Origin: Clostridia bacterium
GTDB taxonomy: Bacteria; Bacillota; Clostridia; Oscillospirales; CAG-272
DNA length: 51,327 nucleotides
Assembly (NCBI GenBank): GCA_017463865.1
Contig: JAFTOI010000024.1
Span: forward strand, 1-51,327
Direction of reading: 5' to 3'
Part shown: positions 32,267 to 40,945 of the stretch, piece by piece
How the letters are laid out: the number at the start of each line of letters is the position of its first letter
Numbering within the stretch: position 1 is the first letter of the stretch
The notes under the pieces: model-generated
The model's database searches: none
Told to the model about the DNA's origin: nothing
The model's input: only the letters and a program-made list of their open reading frames with translations
Program-made: the position numbers and the translations under genes

Positions 32267-34576
32267 TTACCCCAGCACGATGTGGGCCGCGTCGACCATC
32301 CGCGCTTCGCGCGGCTGGCAGGTGAAGAGCAGGCATTGGCCGCCCTCGGCACACCGCTCGCCAAGCAGGCCGAGCATGGCCGACGCGCGGTCGTCGTCGA
32401 GCTGGACGAGGCTTTCGTCGAGCAGCATGGGGGGCATTTCGTTCGGATAAAGCAGCTCGAGCAGAGCCAGACGCAGGGCCAGATAGGCGGCGTCGGTGGT
32501 GCCGGCTGAGAGCAGCTCGACCGGGCGGGTGGCGTCGGCCGTTTCGACCGAGAGGGCCATCCCGCGGCCGAGGCCGACCCCGGCATAGCGGCCATCTGTG
32601 ATGGCCGACAGCAGCTCGCCGGCCCGCGCACGCAGGCGCGGGATGATGCCCCGGCGCAGCGACTCGGCAGCGTCGCTCAGTGACGCGGCGGCCAGCTGAA
32701 TGGCGTCGTGGCGGGCGGTCAGCTCGGCGATGCGGCGGTCGAGCTCGTCGACCTTGGCGGCCAGCTTGATCGGGTCCTCGGCGGTGGCGTCGAGGGCGAT
32801 CAGCTGCTTCTCGGTCTCGATGCGCTTGGCCTCGACGGCTTCCAGCCCCTTTGCGACAAAGTCGCGCTCCCGGCGCAGGGCGGTGATGTTCAGCTCAGCC
32901 GCGTCAACGCCGGCGGCTTCGACGCGGCGGCGCAGGGCGGCTTCGTCCTCGTCGGCCAGCTCGGCGGCGGTATTCTGCCAGACGGCGTCGTATTTCGACA
33001 GGTCGCGCAGCAGCTCCTCGGCGGCTTCGGTGTCCCGCTCGGCACGCGGAATGGCGTCGGCCAGCGCTTCGCCAAGGCCGCCGTCGATCACAGCAATGTT
33101 CCACTTGGCCAGTTCACCCAACGCCTCGCGGCGCAGGGCGTCGAGGGTGTTCTGCTTGGCTTCGAGGTCGTCCTCGACCTGCTCCAGCACCTCGGCGTAG
33201 CCCTTGAGCTGATCCTCCTCGGCAAAGCAGGAGCGAAGCCAGTCACCGAAGGTCTCCTCGTCTGCCTCTGCGGTGAGGCCGTACTGCCGGCAGAGCGCTT
33301 CCACCGCCTCGCGGCGGTGCTTTGATGCAGTCAGGCAGGCGATCCCGCCCGCCAGCACGGGCAGGCCGAAGAGGGCCACGCCATAGCCGACCCAGCTGGG
33401 CAGCAGGGCCGCCAGTGCGATTCCGCCCACGACGCAGAGTGCGCCGAGCACGAAGCACAGGATTGCATAGGTGCGCAGTGACTTGGCTGCCTGCGTCAGC
33501 GCCGCGTGCTGGCCGGTCAGGGCGTCGACACCCCCGGCGGTGCGGATCTCGGCGGCATGCTCGGCGCGGGCACGGTCGCCCGGCTGTTCGTAGCGCATGC
33601 GGGCAAGCTCGGTCTCCGCGCGTGCGCAGTCGGCCCCGGCGAGGCCGATCTTGTGTTCAAGCTCGCGCAGATGCGCCGTGTAGGCGCGGTCGGGGAAGAA
33701 ATCCCCCGCCCCCTCGGCGTCGCGCAGCTCACCGAGGGCGGTGCGCAGTTCGCTTGTCTTCTTCTCAAGAGCGTGCAGGCTCTCGAAGCGGCGCAGGAGC
33801 ATCAGCGCGTCGCTGGCGTCACAGCGGGCGTTGAGGGCAGCCAGCTTTTCCCTCGACTCGGCGGCCGATTTCTTCAGCCCGTCGAGCAGGGTCTGTGCCG
33901 CGATACGCTCACTGCCCGCCGCCTTGGCACGGGCAAGCCGGCCGGCGACGGCCGTGCGCTCGGTCTGCAGGGTGTAGATCTCGCCCCCGCGCCCGTTTTT
34001 GTGCAGCAGTGACTTGCGCGCCGCGTCGAGGCGGCTCAACGCCCGGTTGGTGTTGCTCGTCTCGTTGGCCGAAGTCAGCAGATTTTCCAGCGCCTCGCTG
34101 ACGCCGGTGCCGTCTACCCCCGTAGCGCCCAGCTGGCGCACGAAGGCCGTGCTCTCGAAGACGCCCACCGGCACGCCGAGAAAATGCTCGCCCGGCTGGG
34201 TGCCGCGCGGGAGCGGCGTCCCGCTCGTGAGGTCGATGACCTGCAGGCTTTCAGTGATGCTCTCGCGGCTGGCGTCGGCGCTGCCGCTGACCGTGCGGAC
34301 GAGTGACCGCTCAATGCGGTATTCGCCCGACGAGACCGCGACCGTCATGCTGCCCGCCGCACGTCCCGTGCGCCAGTTCAGCCGCCGTGTCCGCTCGGGC
34401 ACGGCGTCCCCCGTCCCGCGGGCGGGCGCACCGTAGAGCATGAATTTGATGAAGGCGAGCAGGGTACTTTTGCCCGACTCGTTGTGTCCTTCGAGGATGT
34501 TCATCCCGGGCGCGAAGGTGAAGTCCCGGTTCTCGAGCATCCCGAATTCATCTATATGGATCGAAATAATGCGCAT
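32267..34576 (-). CDS. yhaN: YhaN-type AAA/SMC-like ATPase
   Basis: 769 residues. Walker A GHNESGKST (30-38) stands at the very N-terminus, and the Walker B LLDESLVQLDDDRA near the C-terminus, with a long coiled-coil in between, as in SbcC/Rad50-like proteins. Two membrane helices (ILCFVLGALCVVGGIAL; WVGYGVALFGLPVLAGGIAC) sit in the middle of the coiled coil, a hallmark of the YhaN group. It likely works with the Mre11/SbcD-like YhaO encoded just upstream in DNA end processing at the membrane. ATG 34576 follows ACGAAGGAAATCACACTT. A two-hairpin repeat separates it from yhaO. Confidence 0.88.
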   Translation of the reverse strand: MRIISIHIDEFGMLENRDFTFAPGMNILEGHNESGKSTLLAFIKFMLYGAPARGTGDAVPERTRRLNWRTGRAAGSMTVAVSSGEYRIERSLVRTVSGSADASRESITESLQVIDLTSGTPLPRGTQPGEHFLGVPVGVFESTAFVRQLGATGVDGTGVSEALENLLTSANETSNTNRALSRLDAARKSLLHKNGRGGEIYTLQTERTAVAGRLARAKAAGSERIAAQTLLDGLKKSAAESREKLAALNARCDASDALMLLRRFESLHALEKKTSELRTALGELRDAEGAGDFFPDRAYTAHLRELEHKIGLAGADCARAETELARMRYEQPGDRARAEHAAEIRTAGGVDALTGQHAALTQAAKSLRTYAILCFVLGALCVVGGIALAALLPSWVGYGVALFGLPVLAGGIACLTASKHRREAVEALCRQYGLTAEADEETFGDWLRSCFAEEDQLKGYAEVLEQVEDDLEAKQNTLDALRREALGELAKWNIAVIDGGLGEALADAIPRAERDTEAAEELLRDLSKYDAVWQNTAAELADEDEAALRRRVEAAGVDAAELNITALRRERDFVAKGLEAVEAKRIETEKQLIALDATAEDPIKLAAKVDELDRRIAELTARHDAIQLAAASLSDAAESLRRGIIPRLRARAGELLSAITDGRYAGVGLGRGMALSVETADATRPVELLSAGTTDAAYLALRLALLELLYPNEMPPMLLDESLVQLDDDRASAMLGLLGERCAEGGQCLLFTCQPREARMVDAAHIVLG

Positions 34577-34670
34577 AAGTGTGATTTCCTTCGTGTTGAA
34601 ATTTTCTTCAATGTGTCGAAAAAATCATATGGTATATAATGCAGAAACGCGAAAATTATTTTTGGGGAAG

Positions 34671-34741
34671 CTTTATGAAGATTCTCAAGGGACTTTTTCT
34701 CGAAAAAGTCCCTTGAGTGGGGTTTGGGGCAAAGCCCCAAG
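34671..34741 (-). repeat. Two-hairpin dispersed repeat, copy 2
   Basis: Stem CTCAAGGGACTTTTT (34684-34698) with 34703-34717, loop CTCG, then TTGGGGC-AAA-GCCCCAA (34724-34740). Both stems match copy 1 at 9170-9246 with compensatory base changes. It lies between yhaO and yhaN. The bases 34577-34670 show no other feature. Confidence 0.75.
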
Positions 34742-34745
34742 GTCT

Positions 34746-35858
34746 TTACAGCTTGCCTTCCAGCGCCGCCAGCCCCAGCCGCAGTGCCGCTACGGCGCGG
34801 CTGCGTTCGTCGGGGGTGCCGGTCTGCATCTGCGGCAGGAGCGTGCGGTAGAGCGCGCCGCGGATGCTTGGGTCACGTTCGAGGTAGTCGCTGCCCCAGA
34901 CGGGGAGGGTGTGATCCTGCAGCTCGAGCTGCCACAGCCCCGCCCGGCAGGTGTCAGCGATCGCGTTGAGGTTCGGCGCGTAGGCCGGCTCGACCGCGCC
35001 GGTCAGCTGGACGCGCAGGGCGGTCTCATCCCCCCAGCCGACGGCGGTGATTTTCGCGGTCAGCGCCGCGATCACGTCAGCGTCGCTTCCCACACCGTCG
35101 ACAGTCAGCTGCTCGACCAGATACTGCCGGTGTGCCAGCGGGACGCGCCGCCATTCGGCGACCCGCCCGTCCTCGATGCCGACCAGCACCGCGCCGCCGA
35201 AGCCGCATTCATCATAGCTCCGCCCGACCAGACAGCCCGAGTAGGCGGCCAGCGTCGAGCCGAAGGTCTGCGGCTCACCCGGATTGTGCACATGCCCCAG
35301 CGCGGCGTAGCAGAGCCCGCTGGCGGCAAGATCCGCACCCGACAGGGGCGCATATTTCGACAGCGGCGCGCCAAGATCGGCGTGCGCGCAGAGCATCGCC
35401 GTCTTGCCGGGGACGGTCAGATTTTGCCCGGCTAAAGGGGAGCCCTCCAGCCGGTCTGCCGTGAAGCCGTAGCCCCAAACCCGCAGGCCGAGGTCGTCGT
35501 AGTCGATATAATCGAGCGATTCTTGCGTGAAGATGGTCACATTTTCGGGGAACTTGCCCCCAAGATAGGCGCTGCCGGCGACGGCAGCGTCGTGGTTGCC
35601 GGGCGCGATGACGAAGCGAATGTCCTCCATCGCGCAGAAGGCCTCGCAGAGCAGATTCAGCGTCTCGGCCGTGGCAAAGCCGTGGTCGAACAGGTCGCCG
35701 GCGATCAGCACGACGGCCACGCCCTCGGTTCGGGCGAAGGCGAGCATCTCGAGGAAGGTGCGGCGCAGCTCATCGCGGCGGCGCAGGCTCTCCTCCCGGT
35801 CGAGCAGCGAAAAGGGACTGTCCAGATGGATGTCCCCGCAGTGCAGCAGTTTAAGCAT
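34746..35858 (-). CDS. yhaO: YhaO-type DNA repair metallophosphoesterase (SbcD/Mre11-like)
   Basis: 370 residues. Phosphoesterase motifs are in order: HCGDIHLDSPF (6-16), IAGDLFDHGF (about 52-61), APGNHDAAV (about 85-93) and a late ALGHVHNPGE. This is the nuclease-like partner of the coiled-coil ATPase YhaN; the pair resembles SbcCD. The ATG at 35858 follows CACGGGAGACCGTTT. It has its own strong promoter and is the first gene of the five-gene minus-strand operon ending at 29026. Confidence 0.9.
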   Translation of the reverse strand: MLKLLHCGDIHLDSPFSLLDREESLRRRDELRRTFLEMLAFARTEGVAVVLIAGDLFDHGFATAETLNLLCEAFCAMEDIRFVIAPGNHDAAVAGSAYLGGKFPENVTIFTQESLDYIDYDDLGLRVWGYGFTADRLEGSPLAGQNLTVPGKTAMLCAHADLGAPLSKYAPLSGADLAASGLCYAALGHVHNPGEPQTFGSTLAAYSGCLVGRSYDECGFGGAVLVGIEDGRVAEWRRVPLAHRQYLVEQLTVDGVGSDADVIAALTAKITAVGWGDETALRVQLTGAVEPAYAPNLNAIADTCRAGLWQLELQDHTLPVWGSDYLERDPSIRGALYRTLLPQMQTGTPDERSRAVAALRLGLAALEGKL

Positions 35859-35902
35859 AAACGGTCTCCCGTGAAAAGTTGAAATTGGGTATATCTCATT
35901 TT

Positions 35903-35931
35903 ATTATATCATTTTTCGCCCGTCTGTGCAA
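35903..35931 (-). promoter_or_regulatory. Promoter of the yhaO operon
   Basis: On the minus strand TTGCAC (35926-35931), 17 bases, TATAAT (35903-35908). Confidence 0.85.
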
Positions 35932-35971
35932 CTGTTTTTCGCATGGAAACGGATAGAATTTTACATTCCGT

Positions 35972-36087
35972 CAAGGCTCCCTCTCCGAGGGAGCTGTCGC
36001 CGCAGGCGACTGAGGGAGTTCCTCTGGCGGGTGACTCCTTCCGTCACGGCTTGCGCCTTGCCACCTCCCTCGGGGAGGGAGGCTGAG
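35972..36087. repeat. Multi-hairpin intergenic repeat
   Basis: Outer arms AAGGCTCCCTC and GGGAGGGAGGCT enclose small hairpins CTCCCTC/GAGGGAG, GTCGCC-GCA-GGCGAC, GTGAC/GTCAC and CCTCCCTC/GAGGGAGG. I recall a similar run of CTCCCTC and GAGGGAG hairpins from other gut Clostridia. No reading frame is supported in it. It lies between the divergent yhaO and vanY promoters. Confidence 0.75.
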
Positions 36088-36116
36088 GCGGCTGCGTAAC
36101 GTTTTTGTGAAGATGC

Positions 36117-36145
36117 TTGCCTTTGCCGTGATTTTGTGGTACAAT
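36117..36145 (+). promoter_or_regulatory. Promoter of the VanY-type gene
   Basis: TTGCCT (36117-36122), 17 bases, TACAAT (36140-36145). Confidence 0.7.
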
Positions 36146-36173
36146 ATTCCCAATCCAATCTAAAGGAAGCCGT

Positions 36174-36959
36174 ATGAAGCCGAACAAACTTGCCCTCATC
36201 CTTGCGCTGGCGCTCACCGCCTGCGCCTCCCCCGCCGCACCGGCCATGACCGGTGCGGAAACCGTCACCGATGTGCCCCCCGTCACCGCCGTGCCGCTCG
36301 CACCGGTGACACAGCCCGAGACGACGCTCGCCCCTGAGACAACCACAGCGCCCGAGACGACTGCCGCTCCCGTCACGACTGCTGCACCCGAAACCACCGC
36401 CGCGCCGACCCACACCATCGAGGTCATCGACGGCGTCACCTACATCGACGGGGTGCTGATCGTCAACAAAACCTACGCCCTGCCCGCCGACTACCCGCAG
36501 AAATCGCTGACCACCGAAGCGCTGAACGCCTACTGGACGATGAAGCAGGCGGCCGCGGCCGACGGGCTGACCATCAAGTCGATCAGCGACTACCGCTCCT
36601 ACTACGACCAGCGGTATATCTACAACAACTACGTCGCCCGCGACGGGCAGGCGGCCGCTGACCGCTACTCGGCCCGCCCCGGCCACTCGGAGCACCAGTC
36701 GGGGCTGGCCATCGACATCAACTCGACTGCCTTCGACTTTGACACCACCCCCGAGGGACAATGGCTGGCGACCCATTGCGCCGAGTATGGATTTGTTATC
36801 CGCTACCCGAAGGATAAGGAGGCCATCACCGGCTACATGTACGAGCCGTGGCATGTGCGGTATGTGGGGAAGGATTTGGCCGCAAAGCTGTATTTGGGAG
36901 ATGGAGAATTCACCACCCTTGAGGAATATTTCGGCATCACCTCGGTGTATGCCGATTAG
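36174..36959 (+). CDS. VanY-type D-Ala-D-Ala carboxypeptidase lipoprotein
   Basis: 261 residues. The N-terminal signal ends in LALTAC with lipid-modified Cys17. A Thr/Pro/Ala/Glu-rich linker (about 25-78, repeating units like APETT) lifts the catalytic domain off the membrane. The M15B zinc motifs are present: GHSEHQSGLAIDI with His174 and Asp181, and EPWHVRYVG with Glu224 and His227. It trims the terminal D-Ala of peptidoglycan stems outside the cell. An AAGGAAGCCGT site precedes the ATG. It has its own promoter and a shared terminator at the 3' end. No vancomycin-resistance genes surround it, so a housekeeping role is more likely. Confidence 0.92.
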   Translation: MKPNKLALILALALTACASPAAPAMTGAETVTDVPPVTAVPLAPVTQPETTLAPETTTAPETTAAPVTTAAPETTAAPTHTIEVIDGVTYIDGVLIVNKTYALPADYPQKSLTTEALNAYWTMKQAAAADGLTIKSISDYRSYYDQRYIYNNYVARDGQAAADRYSARPGHSEHQSGLAIDINSTAFDFDTTPEGQWLATHCAEYGFVIRYPKDKEAITGYMYEPWHVRYVGKDLAAKLYLGDGEFTTLEEYFGITSVYAD

Positions 36960-36985
36960 AAAAAGGAGCCTTGCGGCTCCTTTTT
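36960..36985. terminator. Bidirectional terminator
   Basis: AAAAAGGAGCC (36960-36970), loop TTGC, GGCTCCTTTTT (36975-36985). It serves the VanY gene and the convergent anti-sigma gene. Confidence 0.88.
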
Positions 36986-36988
36986 GCG

Positions 36989-38401
36989 TTATTTGAGGGT
37001 GATAGTGCCGAAGAATGCCTGCGGGTCGCGTGGGTCTCCGACGTTTTCGGGGGTATAATTGTAGCTGAGGCGATCGAGAATGACGACCAGCTTGTCGCCG
37101 GACTTGGCTTCTTCTGTTACCCACAGGCCGTCCGTCATGCTGTCCACGCCCTTGACCATATATTCAAGCGTCCCGGTTTCGCGGTTGTAGGTGACATTGC
37201 GCGGCCAGATCTCGTGGCTGTTGTTTTCGCCATTCAGATAGGTATAATCGGTCGGCCCCATGCTGTAGGATTGGTGAATATAGCCTTGAATACTGCTGAT
37301 GAGGGGAGAACCGGTGTTGTTCTCGGTCTCGACGGTGAACTGCAGGCCGTTCTCGCCGTAGTCCACCCGAGTCAGGCGGCAGACAATGCCGCCGGCATCC
37401 AGCAGAATTTCGTTGCAGGCATAGCCCTCGCCCTTGGCGGGGACGGTGACGGTTACACGGGGATGGCCCTCGGTGTGGATGTCGTAGGTATGAATGATGT
37501 TGAGCCGATAGGGTGCGATGGCCGTGACGCCCTTGCCGTAACCGGCCTTTGTGATCTCAATGGCGGTATTTTGGATGGTTTCGGTGTTCTGGATGGGGAT
37601 ATCGCCGAACGCCTTCGCGACTGTGCCGTCATCACAGGTGACGAGGAAGCTGCCGTAGGCGTAGGTGTTGCGGCTGCCGGTGCCGATCTCGGCCGAGCGG
37701 GGATCGACCAGCTCACCGGCAAAGACATTTTCTGTGCCCGATACCGGGACGAGGGACAGGCCAACATCGGGGGCGATACGGATGCCCCGAAGATAGCCGT
37801 ACTGCGTTTCGTTGATTGCCTTCAGCTGCACGGTGGTGGTGTTGCCCTCGCTGTCGCGCAGGGTGGGCGCGGCGGTGAAGGGGACATTTTTATAGGTGTA
37901 GCTCGAGAAGCCACTGGAGCTCAGGTGGGAATTGCCCCGTCTGCACGCCACCCCGTCGATCAGGACGTCAAACTCACTCAGCTCCTTCGGCGGGATGCCC
38001 TGCATAGCCTGTTCGGGATCCTGCTCGACCTCCTCGCCGCGCCAGACCCAGACGGTGAGGTTGTACCCCTCGTCCCCCTCGCTGAGCACGACCGCGTCGA
38101 TCTTCGCCCCGCCGAGGGTGATCTCATCATAGCATGCCCACACCTGCGGCGCGGCGATGCTGTCGTCATCGATCAGCCCCACGCCCGGAGCAAAGTAGAA
38201 CCGGCTCGCCGCCGTGAACCCGACGATGCACACCGCCGCCGCGATCAACGCCGCCGCGATCAACGCCGCCGCGATCAACGCCGCGGCCAGCAGCACGCGG
38301 GGGCGCGGGCTGCGCCGCTTTGACGGCGCGGTTGCCTCGGCTTCTTCAATAAACCGCACGTCGATGCCGCCGATGGCATCGGCCAGCTTGTTTTCTTTCA
38401 T
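36989..38401 (-). CDS. ECF module 1: membrane anti-sigma-like protein
   Basis: 470 residues. The cytoplasmic N-terminus (LADAIGGIDVRFIEEAEA) is followed by a single membrane helix at about 36-62 containing three perfect copies of LIAAA, then a large outer domain of beta type (YFAPGVGLIDDD...). It starts inside the stop of the sigma gene (ATGA overlap), the usual pairing of an ECF factor with its regulator. Its outer domain is clearly paralogous to that of module 2 (FYFAPGVGLIDDDSIAAPQVWACYDE versus YFAPGVGIVDEESAAFPQVWACYDE-type wording). It probably holds the sigma factor at the membrane until an outside signal arrives. The signal is unknown. Confidence 0.8.
   Translation of the reverse strand: MKENKLADAIGGIDVRFIEEAEATAPSKRRSPRPRVLLAAALIAAALIAAALIAAAVCIVGFTAASRFYFAPGVGLIDDDSIAAPQVWACYDEITLGGAKIDAVVLSEGDEGYNLTVWVWRGEEVEQDPEQAMQGIPPKELSEFDVLIDGVACRRGNSHLSSSGFSSYTYKNVPFTAAPTLRDSEGNTTTVQLKAINETQYGYLRGIRIAPDVGLSLVPVSGTENVFAGELVDPRSAEIGTGSRNTYAYGSFLVTCDDGTVAKAFGDIPIQNTETIQNTAIEITKAGYGKGVTAIAPYRLNIIHTYDIHTEGHPRVTVTVPAKGEGYACNEILLDAGGIVCRLTRVDYGENGLQFTVETENNTGSPLISSIQGYIHQSYSMGPTDYTYLNGENNSHEIWPRNVTYNRETGTLEYMVKGVDSMTDGLWVTEEAKSGDKLVVILDRLSYNYTPENVGDPRDPQAFFGTITLK
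38235..38279. repeat. Three tandem copies of a 15-bp unit inside a coding region
   Basis: GCCGCCGCGATCAAC is repeated exactly at 38235-38249, 38250-38264 and 38265-38279, and a fourth copy begins. On the coding strand it adds LIAAA units to the membrane helix of the module 1 anti-sigma protein. Copy number could vary by slippage without shifting the frame. Confidence 0.95.
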
Positions 38402-38949
38402 AGCAAATTTCTCCTTTCCAGATACTCCCTCAGCTTGCGCCGCACCCGGTGCAGGCGCACTCGTACCGTCCCCGCGCGCAGATCCATCCGCGCCGCAATG
38501 GCGGCGATCGGCTCGAGGTGCCAGTAGCGCCGGACGAACATCACCCGCGCGTCGCGGTCGAGCGTGTCGAGAAAAGCGTTGACGGCGGCTGTCAGTTCGG
38601 CGGTCTCGAGGCGGGCAGAAACCTCGTCGCCGCCGGGCAGCAGCTCGTCCAGCTCGTCGATGGGCGTCACAGCGGCGCGGCGTCGTTCAGCATTGCGGGC
38701 GCGCCAGCGGCTGATGGCAATGCGGCGGGTGATCATCCCCGCGTAGGCAGCAAGCGACGGCGGCTCGGCGGGCGGGATGCTCTCCCACACCCGCAGCCAG
38801 GTGTCGTTGACGCACTCCTCGGCGTCCTCATCTGAGCCGAGAATGTTGCGTGCAATGGCGCGGCAGAGCCGTCCGCACCGCGCGTCGAGCGCGGCCAGCG
38901 CAGTCTCGTCCCGCGCTAACAGCGCGTCCATGATCTCGCGGTCATCCAT
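38398..38949 (-). CDS. ECF module 1: RNA polymerase sigma factor
   Basis: 183 residues from ATG 38949 behind AAAGGAGGGACGCGG; a longer frame to 38979 lacks a ribosome site. Region 2 contains LGSDEDAEECVNDTWLRVWESIPP and region 4 ends in LEPIAAIAARMDLRAGTVRVRLHRVRRKLREYL, the standard ECF helix-turn-helix. Its last base-triplet overlaps the anti-sigma start (ATGA). The candidate promoter 39 bases upstream resembles those of the other two modules, which suggests that it drives its own gene. Confidence 0.92.
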   Translation of the reverse strand: MDDREIMDALLARDETALAALDARCGRLCRAIARNILGSDEDAEECVNDTWLRVWESIPPAEPPSLAAYAGMITRRIAISRWRARNAERRRAAVTPIDELDELLPGGDEVSARLETAELTAAVNAFLDTLDRDARVMFVRRYWHLEPIAAIAARMDLRAGTVRVRLHRVRRKLREYLERRNLL

Positions 38950-38987
38950 CCGCGTCCCTCCTTTCGTTGTTGAGTGCACTCATCTAT

Positions 38988-39015
38988 GATAACGCAAAAA
39001 GAGGGCGTGTGTTAC
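38988..39015 (-). promoter_or_regulatory. Candidate autoregulated ECF promoter, module 1
   Basis: On the minus strand GTAACA (39010-39015), 16 bases, GTTATC (38988-38993). A palindrome TGAGTGCACTCA lies at 38971-38982, between promoter and ribosome site. Confidence 0.5.
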
Positions 39016-39038
39016 GGGAAAGAAGAAATTTTGTGGGG

Positions 39039-40370
39039 TTATTTGAAGGAAATGGTGCCGAGGTCGGCGGCGGGGGCTTCGGGAAGGTAGGCGTAGGTGA
39101 GGCCGCGGAGGTAGATACCGATCTCGGTGCCGGGGGCGATGGGGCTGACGCCGTCGCGGGTTTGGCTGATCAGCGTGCCGATGCTTGGATCAAACGTCAG
39201 ACCGTATTGCTGCGTCGTGCCGTCCTCAATGGTAAGAATGCCCGCGCTGATTTGAAATTCATACATCTCTTCACTAAACGGGGAAGTCGAGTCATTTTCC
39301 AGCTTTGTGGTGTAGACCAATCCTTGCTCGGTATAGTCGATGCGCGTCACGCGGCAGACGATGCCGTGGTGGCCATAGAGGATGAAGTCACAGTCGATCC
39401 CTTCACCCGGCTCAGGCAGGTTGAAAGTGCAGAATTGGCGCGGGTCGTCGATTAGCAATGGATTGTAGGAGGCGAAATTGTGTGAGACAACGACCATCTG
39501 TGCAGTCAGCGAGCGGATGCCGCGATCGCGGCTATCCTGCGGCAGAGCACTGCCGGAAAAGCCCGCTTGCAGTTTGCCGTCGATGACCATTTCGGACAGT
39601 TCAAGCTGGCTGGTCTGGCCGTCATCGTGTGTAATCAGCCAGGTGCAGCTTGCGTATGTTTTCTGTGTCTCTTGGGCAATCGTGAACGTAAGCGGGTCGG
39701 TCAACTGGGCAGTGAAAACATTCTCGCTTCCCGAGAGGGGGATGGCGGTGATCGCCTTATCTTTGCCAAACGAGATGCCTCGAATGTAGCTGTACTGGCT
39801 CTCTCCGATGGAAATGAGGCTGACGGTCGTTTCGTTGCCTTCACGATCCCGCAGGGTGGGGGAGAAATGCTTGGGAAGGCACTTGAACACATAGGCGGAC
39901 ACGCCTTTGGATGTTTTGCTGCCTTGCGCGGAGTATTCCTCACCGTCAATGCAGACGGTGACATCGCTGATGGGCGTCTCATTTCCCATTTCGTCTGTGA
40001 CGATGCGCGGCTCAGGATAGAGTTTTGCCCCATACAACCATATATTCATTGTATACCCCTCCTCGTCCTCGCTGAGGACAACAGCATCAATGATGGCGTC
40101 GCCAAGCTTGATACCCTCGTCATAGCACGCCCACACCTGCGGGAACGCGGCACTTTCCTCGTCCACGATCCCCACTCCCGGCGCGAAGTACAGCCGCCCG
40201 GCTGCGGCGAAGCCGACGATGCACAACGCCGCCGCAAGCACAGCTGCGGCGAGCAGCACGCGTCCGCGCAAGCGGCGCTTCTGTGCCGCTTCGGCCAGCG
40301 CGCCGTCGTGGGCTTCGTCAATATAGCGGCCGTCGATCATGCCGACTGCGTCAAATAAACGATCTTTCAT
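39039..40370 (-). CDS. ECF module 2: membrane anti-sigma-like protein
   Basis: 443 residues from ATG 40370, behind AAAGGAGAGTTTACC; the longer frame to 40511 runs into the sigma gene and is rejected. N-terminus LFDAVGMIDGRYIDEAHDG matches the motif in module 1. One membrane helix (about 35-55, VLLAAAVLAAALCIVGFAAAG) and a paralogous outer domain with WACYDEGIKLGDAIIDAVVLSEDEEGYTMNIWL-type stretches follow. It lacks the LIAAA repeats of module 1. A gap of 14 bases separates it from the sigma gene. Presumably a transmembrane sensor for the sigma factor. Confidence 0.8.
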   Translation of the reverse strand: MKDRLFDAVGMIDGRYIDEAHDGALAEAAQKRRLRGRVLLAAAVLAAALCIVGFAAAGRLYFAPGVGIVDEESAAFPQVWACYDEGIKLGDAIIDAVVLSEDEEGYTMNIWLYGAKLYPEPRIVTDEMGNETPISDVTVCIDGEEYSAQGSKTSKGVSAYVFKCLPKHFSPTLRDREGNETTVSLISIGESQYSYIRGISFGKDKAITAIPLSGSENVFTAQLTDPLTFTIAQETQKTYASCTWLITHDDGQTSQLELSEMVIDGKLQAGFSGSALPQDSRDRGIRSLTAQMVVVSHNFASYNPLLIDDPRQFCTFNLPEPGEGIDCDFILYGHHGIVCRVTRIDYTEQGLVYTTKLENDSTSPFSEEMYEFQISAGILTIEDGTTQQYGLTFDPSIGTLISQTRDGVSPIAPGTEIGIYLRGLTYAYLPEAPAADLGTISFK

Positions 40371-40384
40371 GGTAAACTCTCCTT

Positions 40385-40945
40385 TCACAGCAGATTTTGC
40401 TTTTCGAGGTATGCCCGCAGACGCTTGCGCATGCGGTGAAGCCGGACGTACAGCGTGTTCTCGCTCACCCCGAGCTGGGCTGCGAGGGCTGTCGGCGGGT
40501 CGAGGTACCAATAGCGGCGCACGAAAAGCAGGCGGTCTTCGGTTTTCAGTGTGGCGAGGAAAGCGTTGATCGCCCCCGCCAGCGCTTCGGCCTCGAGGCG
40601 GTCGCCCACCTCGCCGTCGGCGGGGATGAGCTCGGCCAGCTCGTCGTAGGGCGTTGTGACGACTGCCCGCGCGTCACGGCGGGCGGCGGTGGCGGCGTGG
40701 TAGCGGTTGATGGCGAGGCGGCGGGTAATCATCCCGGCGTAGGCCGAGAGGGAGCTCGGCCTGGCGGGCGGGATGCTCTGCCAGATGCGCAGCCAGGTGT
40801 CGTTGACGCATTCCTCGGCATCCTCGGCGCTGCCGAGGACATTCTGCGCGATCGAGCGGCAGAGGCGGCCGTAGGCCTGCTCGAGGGCGGCCAGCGCCGT
40901 CTCGTCACGGGCGTGGAGCTGGGTCATAATGGTGGCGTCTGTCAT
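40385..40945 (-). CDS. ECF module 2: RNA polymerase sigma factor
   Basis: 186 residues. Region 2 reads LGSAEDAEECVNDTWLRIWQSIPP and region 4 LDPPTALAAQLGVSENTLYVRLHRMRKRLRAYLEKQNLL, very close to module 1, so the two modules arose by tandem duplication. The ATG at 40945 follows CAAAGGAGTGATCCC. A promoter-like pair with the same spacing and the same distance (39 bases) to the start as in module 1 lies upstream. Confidence 0.92.
   Translation of the reverse strand: MTDATIMTQLHARDETALAALEQAYGRLCRSIAQNVLGSAEDAEECVNDTWLRIWQSIPPARPSSLSAYAGMITRRLAINRYHAATAARRDARAVVTTPYDELAELIPADGEVGDRLEAEALAGAINAFLATLKTEDRLLFVRRYWYLDPPTALAAQLGVSENTLYVRLHRMRKRLRAYLEKQNLL

Noticed and set aside
36044-36439. Val/Gly/Ser-rich minus-strand frame over the VanY linker
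   Set aside because: It is the antisense of the Thr/Pro-rich linker repeats; low complexity only.
36174-36959. Vancomycin-resistance cluster
   Set aside because: VanY-type sequence alone, without vanHAX or a two-component system next to it, does not indicate resistance.
38214-38582. Poly-Ala plus-strand frame with AINAA repeats
   Set aside because: Produced by the 15-bp tandem repeat read in the wrong strand.
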